Part shown: positions 8,131 to 14,581 of the stretch, piece after piece
Layout of the letters: every line of letters starts with the position of its first letter
Position numbering within the stretch: position 1 is the first letter of the stretch
Assembly (NCBI GenBank): GCA_913055675.1
Contig: CAJXKY010000025.1
Span: 1-33,506 of the forward strand
DNA length: 33,506 nucleotides
DNA from: an uncultured Halanaerobiales bacterium
GTDB lineage: Bacteria > Bacillota > Halanaerobiia > Halanaerobiales > M55B127
Direction: 5' to 3'
The notes under the pieces: model-generated
Seen by the model: the letters and a program-made list of their open reading frames with translations, nothing else
Told to the model about the DNA's origin: nothing
The model's database searches: none
Program-made: the position numbers and the translations under genes

Positions 8131-9381
8131 TTAGATTACCCCCTTGTCTCCAAATATTTGTTCGAGTTTATCAATATCAGCTTCAATCTCAATAAGATCT
8201 CCAGCAGCTTTTCTAGCATTTGAAGTATCTTTCAGTCCATTGCCAGTAATTACAACAGCTACTGATTCATCGCGAGAAATAATCCCTTTATTTACTGCTT
8301 TTTTAATTCCAGCTAACCCAGTTACTCCTGCGGGTTCACCAAAAATCCCAGTTGTACTACCTAATGATTTCATCATTTTCAAAATAGAATCGTCACTAAC
8401 ATTAACCATTTCACCATCAGAATTTTTAACAGCATTGAGTGCTTTATTGAAATTACGTGGACTACCAACTGCTATACTATCTGCAATTGTATTTTCATCG
8501 GTTACCTCCAAGTCATTACCAGTCCTAAAAGCCTTAGTTATTGGAGCACAACCTTCTGCTTGAACACCAAGTAGTTTTGGTATCCGATCAGTAAAACCGA
8601 TCTGTTTTAAATCATATAAACCTTTATATGCTCCTGCTATGGTACAGCCATCACCGACCGAAAAGACAACCCAATCCGGCATTTTCCAATTTAACTGTTC
8701 TGCCATCTCTAATACTGCTGTTTTTTTACCTTCTACTAAATAGGGATTGATTGCTGCATTTCTATTATACCATCCCCATTTTTTGATTGCATCATCAGAG
8801 AGATAATAGGCCGCTTCATAGGAATCCTGTACAGAAACTACTTCCGCCCCATAAATTAATAATTGAGCAACTTTACCAGCTGGAGCACGTTCTGGTACAA
8901 AAATAATAGCATTCATATCTTCTTCCATCGCAGCAATATTACCTGCCAATGAGGAAGCTGCATTTCCAGTTGATGAACAGGCTACAGTATAAGCATTTGC
9001 TTCCCTAGCTTTTACAGCAGCTATAGCTGAAGCGCGGTCTTTTAATGATCCCGTTGGATTTAATCCATCATCCTTTATAACAAGATTATTTAAGCCCAAT
9101 TTTTCTCCCATCGCTTTAGAATGATAGAGGGGAGTATGTCCTATTCTTAGCTTAGGTCTTTTGCTATTTTTTTCAATCGGAATTAAGGGAAGATATCTCC
9201 AGATTGATTGTTCTGGATTTTTATCTAACTCTTCCTTAGACCACTCTTTTTTTATTTTTTCATATTTATACTGCACATCTAAAATTCCCTTGTCTCCACA
9301 TTCATCACATAAATATTTATCAGGAATTGCTTCATAGGTTTTTCCACAGTTAGTACACTTTAAATTTTTTACATATTCCAT
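8131..9381 (-). CDS. Threonine synthase-like PLP-dependent enzyme with N-terminal zinc ribbon
   Basis: Fold-type II PLP enzyme (416 residues). An N-terminal rubredoxin-like zinc ribbon (C9, C12, C25, C28) precedes the catalytic domain; the Schiff-base lysine is K114 in NPTGSLKDRAS, and a Ser/Gly-rich SSTGNAASS loop binds PLP. The overall build is that of archaeal/bacterial threonine synthase, and automatic annotation would call it ThrC. No homoserine kinase or other threonine gene is nearby; instead it sits with a second PLP enzyme and ygeY/ygeW. A lyase or deaminase role in ureide or diaminopropionate breakdown is therefore a reasonable alternative (inference). SD AGGTG; 24 bases after the preceding gene. 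Confidence 0.75.
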   Translation of the reverse strand: MEYVKNLKCTNCGKTYEAIPDKYLCDECGDKGILDVQYKYEKIKKEWSKEELDKNPEQSIWRYLPLIPIEKNSKRPKLRIGHTPLYHSKAMGEKLGLNNLVIKDDGLNPTGSLKDRASAIAAVKAREANAYTVACSSTGNAASSLAGNIAAMEEDMNAIIFVPERAPAGKVAQLLIYGAEVVSVQDSYEAAYYLSDDAIKKWGWYNRNAAINPYLVEGKKTAVLEMAEQLNWKMPDWVVFSVGDGCTIAGAYKGLYDLKQIGFTDRIPKLLGVQAEGCAPITKAFRTGNDLEVTDENTIADSIAVGSPRNFNKALNAVKNSDGEMVNVSDDSILKMMKSLGSTTGIFGEPAGVTGLAGIKKAVNKGIISRDESVAVVITGNGLKDTSNARKAAGDLIEIEADIDKLEQIFGDKGVI

Positions 9382-9405
9382 TTTTTAACACCTACTTATA
9401 CTTCA

Positions 9406-10881
9406 TTAAAGGTTTTCTAATAAACCTACTTTTTTATTGAACTCTTTTATTAAATCATCAATTTCATCTGTCATATTATGAATCTTACCCCAGTAATTTT
9501 CATAATCATACCATTGGGCATTCAATTCTTCAGTATCTTTCCCTTGTTGTTCAATCCAGGTATAATATTTTAAATTATGGATTCTTTTTCTACTTTCATA
9601 TGTTAATTCTTCTAGATAATCTGTAGAAAGAGCCTTTAAATGGGAATTATAATCAACAGCTGCATCAATCTTTTTATATTCCCCTTGTTTTTCTTCCATT
9701 TCTTCTAACCTTGATTGATAAAGTTCCATAGAATCAGTAAATACAGTTAAAATTACGTCATCTTCGCCTAGCTCATAATATTTAGCAAATTTTATAGCTG
9801 AAATCATATTTGCTACTCCAGAAATACCCATTAAATTTAATTTATCAATAAATGATTGTTCTAATCCCAATTCTTCTTTTAAATACTTATGTCCAGCAGG
9901 TTCGTTAAATAATCTTACTAAGCCCATACTGTCTTCATCATCAACAGCTATAACCATATCAGTATTTTTTACATTATGAATCCAGGGTACATGTTTATCT
10001 CCTATCCCCTCAATCCTATGAGCGCCAAAACCATTATTTAGTAAGGTTGGACACTGAAGGGCTTCTGCTGCTGCTATTTTACTATTAGGATATCGTTCTT
10101 TAAGATAATCACCACAACCTAAGGTCCCGGCAGAACCAGAAGTTATTGTTACTCCTGCAAACCTTTCATCTTCACCCATTAGTTCTTCTAAGACTTCTTC
10201 CATTGCACTACCAGTTACTTCATAATGCCATAAGTGGTTACCAAATTCTTCAAACTGATTAAATGCAATTACATTTTCTCTTTTTTCTTTTAACTCCCAT
10301 GTTTTATCAAAGATTTCTTTAACATTACTTTCACTACCAGGGGTAGCAATAACCTCTCCAGCAACTTCTGAGAGCCATTCAAATCTTTCTTGACTCATCT
10401 CTTCTGGTAAAATAGCTATCGAATCACAGGCTAAAAGTTCTGAATTATATGCTCCACCCCTACAGTAATTACCAGTGGAAGGCCAAATAGCTTTGTGGTA
10501 TGTGGGATCAAACTGTCCTGTTATTAACCTAGGTGCTAAGCATCCATATGTAGCCCCTACTTTATGAGCTCCAGTTGGAAACCATTTACCTACCAAACCA
10601 ATAATTCTAGCATCTACTCCTGTCAGTTCAGAAGGTAATTCTAAATAATTTACTCCATCATATAATCCGCCTTCTTTTTTAGGCTCGTTTTTCCAGGTGG
10701 TTCTAAATAAATTATACGAATTTATATCCCAAAGACCTATATCTTTCAACTTTTCCTTAACCTCATCCGGTATCAACTCAGGATTTTTCATTTGTTCAAA
10801 AGTGGGCATTATAATATTTTTTTCTCTAGCACGCTCAATAGTTCTTTCCAATTGCTCCTCATTAATCTTTAAATCTATCAT
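9406..10881 (-). CDS. PLP-dependent fold-type II enzyme of unknown substrate
   Basis: 491-residue protein of the TrpB/threonine-dehydratase superfamily. The likely Schiff-base lysine is K107 in PTGAHKVGA, followed by a PLP-phosphate-like region STGNYCRGGAYNS and a second glycine-rich loop TSGSAGTLGCGDY. The C-terminal 100 residues are acidic and helical, an extension beyond the usual catalytic core. I do not recognise an exact family; it is not a canonical YgeX (diaminopropionate ammonia-lyase), cysteine synthase or TrpB. It is the first gene of the operon, with a strong SD (AGGAGGG), so it probably acts on a main intermediate of the pathway served by the downstream genes. Beta-elimination or ammonia-lyase chemistry is a guess from fold and context. 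Confidence 0.7.
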   Translation of the reverse strand: MIDLKINEEQLERTIERAREKNIIMPTFEQMKNPELIPDEVKEKLKDIGLWDINSYNLFRTTWKNEPKKEGGLYDGVNYLELPSELTGVDARIIGLVGKWFPTGAHKVGATYGCLAPRLITGQFDPTYHKAIWPSTGNYCRGGAYNSELLACDSIAILPEEMSQERFEWLSEVAGEVIATPGSESNVKEIFDKTWELKEKRENVIAFNQFEEFGNHLWHYEVTGSAMEEVLEELMGEDERFAGVTITSGSAGTLGCGDYLKERYPNSKIAAAEALQCPTLLNNGFGAHRIEGIGDKHVPWIHNVKNTDMVIAVDDEDSMGLVRLFNEPAGHKYLKEELGLEQSFIDKLNLMGISGVANMISAIKFAKYYELGEDDVILTVFTDSMELYQSRLEEMEEKQGEYKKIDAAVDYNSHLKALSTDYLEELTYESRKRIHNLKYYTWIEQQGKDTEELNAQWYDYENYWGKIHNMTDEIDDLIKEFNKKVGLLENL

Positions 10882-10936
10882 CTTTTCCCTCCTTATATAG
10901 GTTAAACAATATTTAATATTAAAAAAACTTTTATTA

Positions 10937-10980
10937 AATATAATTTAATACTTGTATTATATATTCAATATAATTTAATA
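10937..10980 (-). promoter_or_regulatory. Promoter and candidate operator of the PLP-ygeYW operon
   Basis: About 65 bases before the first gene, the minus strand has a TATAAT at 10956-10961, with no clear -35. It overlaps an inverted repeat TAATAC-TT-GTATTA (10946-10959). Flanking this, a 14-base direct repeat AATATAATTTAATA occurs at 10937-10950 and again at 10967-10980, exactly 30 bases apart. Operator use by the XRE-cupin regulator is inferred from position; AT-richness makes chance repeats more likely. Confidence 0.4.
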
Positions 10981-11018
10981 ATATCCTGCCTTTTAGTACT
11001 TTTCTTTTAAATTAATCT

Positions 11019-11045
11019 AAAAAACGGCAGGTTAAATACCTGCCG
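11019..11045 (-). terminator. Rho-independent terminator
   Basis: Minus strand CGGCAGG-TATTTAA-CCTGCCG followed by six T: a textbook GC stem with a T tract. It ends transcription coming from the osmC-like gene and the decayed ORF, and insulates the PLP operon promoter just downstream. Confidence 0.9.
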
Positions 11046-11073
11046 CAGTTTAGTTTAAATTTCTATTTTATTT

Positions 11074-11262
11074 TTAATAAAGTAAGTCTTCAAAATATAC
11101 AAGAACTTTTTTAATCTCTTCTGATTGTTTATAAAAAAGATCAAATTTTCCGAGCCTATTAGTTAAACCGGTTCTTATTCCTTCACTTTCTATACTATAT
11201 TCAATACTTTGATATTTATCTTCACTCTGATAAGTTCTTACATTATAATAGTTTTTTAAAAA
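11074..11262 (-). pseudogene. Decayed ORF remnant, C-terminal fragment of an unknown protein
   Basis: An open minus-strand frame of 62 codons runs from just after a TAG (11263-11265) to a TAA (11074-11076) and ends with KFDLFYKQSEEIKK and VLVYFEDLLY, which look like real helical protein. There is no ATG, GTG or TTG in the frame. An SD-like AGAGGGG lies upstream, but the only nearby ATG is out of frame and is followed at once by TAA. A clean terminator follows. This looks like a gene that lost its 5' part or suffered a frameshift. I cannot name the family. Confidence 0.4.
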
Positions 11263-11301
11263 CTATCCCCTCTTTTTTGAGAATTATTAGAGTATCTATA
11301 T

Positions 11302-11706
11302 TTAATCAGTATGCTCTATTTCATAAGAAGAAGTAATTTCAGCATTTAGAGAAGCGGAAGCAGAACAATACTTGTTTTCAGATAGATCAATAGCTTTTTC
11401 AACTTTTTTCTCATCTAAATTTTTCCCTTTTAAATAATAGCTTAAGTGAATTTTTTCAAATCTTTTTGGATGTTCATCAGCTCTTTCAGCTTCTATATTA
11501 ACATCAAAATCTTCAATTTCAGCTTTCATTTTCTTTAAAATCATAGCTACATCAATTCCTGTACAGCCACCTAGACCCATCAATAATAATTCTAAGGGAC
11601 TGTTCTCATTATCTCCGCTACCCAAAGAAATATTATGCCCAGCACCACTATTAGCATTAAATTTTAACTTTTCATCCCACTTTATTTTAGTTTTAATTGT
11701 AATCAA
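11302..11706 (-). CDS. OsmC/Ohr family protein
   Basis: 134-residue member of the OsmC/Ohr family, cytosolic thiol-dependent peroxidases that reduce organic hydroperoxides. The two redox cysteines are present: C48 in GLGGCTGIDV and C114 in NKYCSASASL. The GCTGIDV form is closer to the YhfA-like subgroup, whose function is less clear than that of Ohr. The start is uncertain: the first in-frame start is TTG, but it directly abuts the SD (AAAGGGG), leaving no spacer. No better ATG or GTG is available, and an ATT three codons on has ideal spacing. It appears to be transcribed alone from its own promoter. Confidence 0.85.
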   Translation of the reverse strand: MITIKTKIKWDEKLKFNANSGAGHNISLGSGDNENSPLELLLMGLGGCTGIDVAMILKKMKAEIEDFDVNIEAERADEHPKRFEKIHLSYYLKGKNLDEKKVEKAIDLSENKYCSASASLNAEITSSYEIEHTD

Positions 11707-11746
11707 CCCCTTTTTAATAATACATGATTCATTTTCCTCATAAAAA

Positions 11747-11775
11747 AGTATAACATATAATTAACAGACTTTCAC
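11747..11775 (-). promoter_or_regulatory. Promoter of the osmC-like gene
   Basis: Minus strand GTGAAA-N17-TATACT with an extended -10 (TGTTATACT). It lies about 40 bases before the gene in the gap after the dCMP deaminase. Confidence 0.55.
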
Positions 11776-11801
11776 TATCACTATCTATAGTTCTTAAAAA
11801 A

Positions 11802-12245
11802 TTAATTTAGTTTTTCATAACTAATATCAGACTGATTTAATATTTTTTTTGTAAATTCATCATCATAGGGCTTTTTATAATATATTCTTTTAATTCCAGC
11901 ATTAATTAATAGTTTCGTACAAATACTACAAGGCTGGTCTGTACAATATACAGTTGCCCCTTCTGTCTTAACACCATGAAGTGCTGATTGGGCTATCAAA
12001 TTCTGTTCTGCATGAATTCCTCGGCAGATTTCATGACGCTGTCCGCTTGGAACATTTTTTTGTTTTCTCAAACAACCTGTTTCTTCACAATGAGGTAGTT
12101 TCTTTGGCGCACCATTATATCCTGTAGCTAAAATCCTTTTGTCTTTAACTAAAACAGCACCTACTTTCCTCCGAAGACAGGTAGATCTTTTTGCAGCTAA
12201 TTCTGCCATTTCCATGAAATATTGATCCCAATTAGGTCTATCCAT
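11802..12245 (-). CDS. dCMP deaminase (ComEB family)
   Basis: Zinc-dependent deoxycytidylate deaminase that makes dUMP, the precursor of dTMP. The catalytic HAE motif (H78-A79-E80) and the second zinc motif P105-C106-S-I-C109 are present, along with the family N terminus ([18 protein letters not shown]) and an extra Cys-rich insert (HCEETGCL) typical of the ComEB/dCMP deaminase group. I chose the ATG at 12245 rather than a GTG four codons upstream, because the SD (AAGGTGGG) is correctly spaced only from the ATG. The protein is then 147 residues. It is a single gene with an extended -10 promoter. Confidence 0.9.
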   Translation of the reverse strand: MDRPNWDQYFMEMAELAAKRSTCLRRKVGAVLVKDKRILATGYNGAPKKLPHCEETGCLRKQKNVPSGQRHEICRGIHAEQNLIAQSALHGVKTEGATVYCTDQPCSICTKLLINAGIKRIYYKKPYDDEFTKKILNQSDISYEKLN

Positions 12246-12297
12246 TAACTTTCCCACCTTTATATAAACATATACAAAATTTAATTTTACTGTTACT

Positions 12298-12325
12298 ATT
12301 GTATCATTTTAAATTGATTTTACAA
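12298..12325 (-). promoter_or_regulatory. Promoter of the dCMP deaminase gene
   Basis: Minus strand TTGTAA-N16-TACAAT with an extended -10 (TGATACAAT), about 55 bases upstream of the start codon. Confidence 0.6.
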
Positions 12326-12438
12326 ACAAAAACGATAGAATAGAAATCTGTCTAGAAAATTATTTCATTAAAATTTCTATTATTGAAAAAGGAAATTATT
12401 AAATAGATAACAATAATCAAATCCTATTCTAGTTAAAT

Positions 12439-12471
12439 AATAGCAGGGGAAATTAGTTCTCCCCTGCTATT
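12439..12471 (-). terminator. Terminator of the envelope operon
   Basis: Twelve-base perfect stem AATAGCAGGGGA / TCCCCTGCTATT with a nine-base loop, just after the stop of the outer-membrane protein gene. The T tract on the minus strand is weak (ATTATTTAA), but the stem is very stable. Confidence 0.8.
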
Positions 12472-12482
12472 AAATTAATTAT

Positions 12483-13760
12483 CTAAAAGTTATAGGTCAG
12501 TTCAAAATATGTCCTTTCTCCACTCATCATGTTAAATATGGAATAACTATCAGATCTATTTTTATCCCCTGTAATTACTGTTCCTAAATCCAGATTGAGA
12601 TTATTACTAAGTGAAAATGTCATTTCAGGATTGAACATATAGGTCCCTATATTAAAATCATATATAATATTTGACTTCATGGTATGAATCTGTCTAAAGG
12701 GTTTATCTCCATGGATTAATAGGTAATTCATTTTATCACGAGTTATTTGATAGTCCTCATAATTTCTGTGAATTAATTGGGCAACAGTATAGAGATTGTT
12801 TTCAAAGGTATAGTCACTACCTAATACAACATCAATGGTCTTTTCATCATCTTCATTTATTTGATAATTTAATTCTGACCATACTCCCACACTTCCAATT
12901 GAACCTATTGCATTAAAACCAAAACCTTGGGTTCTTTTGTAGCCAATATTTAATTCAGTAGTTCTTTGAGTAGGATAATTACGAGCTATATAAGCTAACT
13001 CCTCACTAACCTTATCTAAGTCAGATGTAATAGAAGGTAAGTCCTCATGACCACTAAAGTAACTGACTGAAAGATCAAATCCTTTTACATCTCTTTTCAT
13101 AAAGTTTGCTGCAAGCTCTACTTCACTTAATTTTTCAATATTCGGCTTGGATTCTTCAACTATTAAGTTTTGGTCTGCTATCCTATTCCCATACGGACTA
13201 CCTATTTGCTCAGCAAAATTGGCTTTTATGTCTGAAACCATTGTTTCTTGCAAACTTCTAGGAACAGGACTTTCAATAAAATCTGTTATTATTACTCCAG
13301 TTAGAAAGGTCGTATTATCAAAGTAATATTGGCTTTTAACTGCCGGCACCCCAAGTTTTCCTTCGGTTGGATTAAACGCAGTTAAGTCATAGGGATTAGT
13401 CATTGAACTAGGGTTTATTTCATAAGCAGAACCCCAATTAATTAGTTGTTTACCAATTCTAAGATCGGTGTTTGTTAAATAGAGGTCAAGATATGCTTCA
13501 TTTAAATCAAGTTTCAGGTCTGTAAATGCTTCATTTTCATAATTTGTATATATATCAGTATTAATATATATACTTTTATCAAAACCAAATGATTGTTCAT
13601 ATTCAAGCTCCATTAAACTCTTTCCCTGCCACTGTTCAATCTTATTATTGTAGCTGACTTCCTGTTCTAATTTACCTCCTATATTTTCAGTTAAGGCAAA
13701 TACCGGTAGATTTATTAAAAACAAAGCAAGCAAGAAAAGTACAATAACCTTTTTCTTCAT
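12483..13760 (-). CDS. Outer-membrane beta-barrel protein (DUF1302-like)
   Basis: 425-residue exported protein. The N terminus has a lysine cluster, a hydrophobic core and a likely signal peptidase I site after residue 22 (PVFA). The mature part is full of alternating hydrophobic/polar strands rich in Tyr, Asn and Thr, and the chain ends in YFELTYNF; a terminal Phe is the hallmark of barrel proteins assembled by BamA. A segment around residue 95-125 (RIGKQLINWG, NPSSMTNPYDLTAFNP) resembles the WG...P.D..NP pattern of DUF1302-type proteins. I chose the ATG at 13760 over an upstream TTG because GGGAGGG is nine bases from it. As last gene of the RND operon it is the likely outer-membrane partner. 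This is strong evidence for a diderm cell. Confidence 0.82.
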   Translation of the reverse strand: MKKKVIVLFLLALFLINLPVFALTENIGGKLEQEVSYNNKIEQWQGKSLMELEYEQSFGFDKSIYINTDIYTNYENEAFTDLKLDLNEAYLDLYLTNTDLRIGKQLINWGSAYEINPSSMTNPYDLTAFNPTEGKLGVPAVKSQYYFDNTTFLTGVIITDFIESPVPRSLQETMVSDIKANFAEQIGSPYGNRIADQNLIVEESKPNIEKLSEVELAANFMKRDVKGFDLSVSYFSGHEDLPSITSDLDKVSEELAYIARNYPTQRTTELNIGYKRTQGFGFNAIGSIGSVGVWSELNYQINEDDEKTIDVVLGSDYTFENNLYTVAQLIHRNYEDYQITRDKMNYLLIHGDKPFRQIHTMKSNIIYDFNIGTYMFNPEMTFSLSNNLNLDLGTVITGDKNRSDSYSIFNMMSGERTYFELTYNF

Positions 13761-13790
13761 TAATAGCAACCCTCCCTTTTATTTTTTTAT

Positions 13791-14564
13791 TTACTGCTGT
13801 ATATATCTAGTAGTAAAGACTCTATCAGGTATCTCTACATTATATTTAACATTACTAAGACTTAAAATCGTCTTTGTGCCAGCTTGGATGTTTTCCATAG
13901 TTATTTCATTAGGAGTAAGATGCCCATCTATATTTTTGATATTTTTATTGGTCATTACTTTTAATAATTTATCTTCCTGATCATAAAACTCCATTTTTAG
14001 CGGTACATAGTTGGCTTTGTTTACCCACATTTTCATCCTAGAATATTGAATATCTTGATCTGTGGGCTGGGATTCAAGCAGATAACAAGTTTTGCCATCA
14101 TACTCTACTTCCCCTGCTAAATTAGATTGATAATCACTACGATAATCACTACCACCTAACATACTGATATCATTATAGGTAAAATCAGTTCCCATAAAAC
14201 TTCCGTTTCTCATATGAGAAGCAATCTTTCTCACATTACCAATTGCAGGTAAAAATAGCCACATGTTTTCCTCACCATCTTCGGTTAAGGTTAAGAAACT
14301 TGTCCCTTCCACATCAGCCGGGGCTAAAAATTGTACTAATCCTTTATTATCACCCTTACTAACTATTTCAACTGTACGTTCTCTTTTCTGGTCGTTTTCA
14401 TTTACTATTGTCATCTTGATTTCCGACCGGCGGGTGTTTGAATTAAGAGTTTTATCAACTTCATCTAGGACTTCTTCACCTGTAATAGCTAAAACAGTCG
14501 GTGAAGTAACAACAAACAAACCAACTATCATAATTGATAGGATAACAAAATATTTCTTTTGCAT
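13791..14564 (-). CDS. LolA-like outer-membrane lipoprotein-sorting protein family
   Basis: 257-residue secreted protein with a clear signal peptide (MQKK then a hydrophobic stretch, cleavage likely after A26 in TVLA). The mature part has the half-barrel strand pattern of the LolA/LolB-like superfamily (ERTVEIVSKGDNKGLVQFL; EENMWLFLPAIGNVRKI; DISMLGGSDYRSDY). Members encoded next to RND transporters are thought to carry a hydrophobic molecule across the periplasm. True LolA needs the LolCDE ABC transporter, which is not here; an RND protein takes that place. Lies 17 bases after the RND gene and 30 before the barrel gene, so one transcript. SD GGGGGA. Confidence 0.82.
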   Translation of the reverse strand: MQKKYFVILSIMIVGLFVVTSPTVLAITGEEVLDEVDKTLNSNTRRSEIKMTIVNENDQKRERTVEIVSKGDNKGLVQFLAPADVEGTSFLTLTEDGEENMWLFLPAIGNVRKIASHMRNGSFMGTDFTYNDISMLGGSDYRSDYQSNLAGEVEYDGKTCYLLESQPTDQDIQYSRMKMWVNKANYVPLKMEFYDQEDKLLKVMTNKNIKNIDGHLTPNEITMENIQAGTKTILSLSNVKYNVEIPDRVFTTRYIQQ

Positions 14565-14581
14565 GGTAAATCCCCCTTAAA

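Noticed and set aside
11248..11266. ATAGTTTTT/AAAAACTAT inverted repeat as an insertion-sequence end
   Set aside because: It is pure AT around a one-base centre, has no partner repeat nearby and no transposase; more likely a chance AT palindrome.
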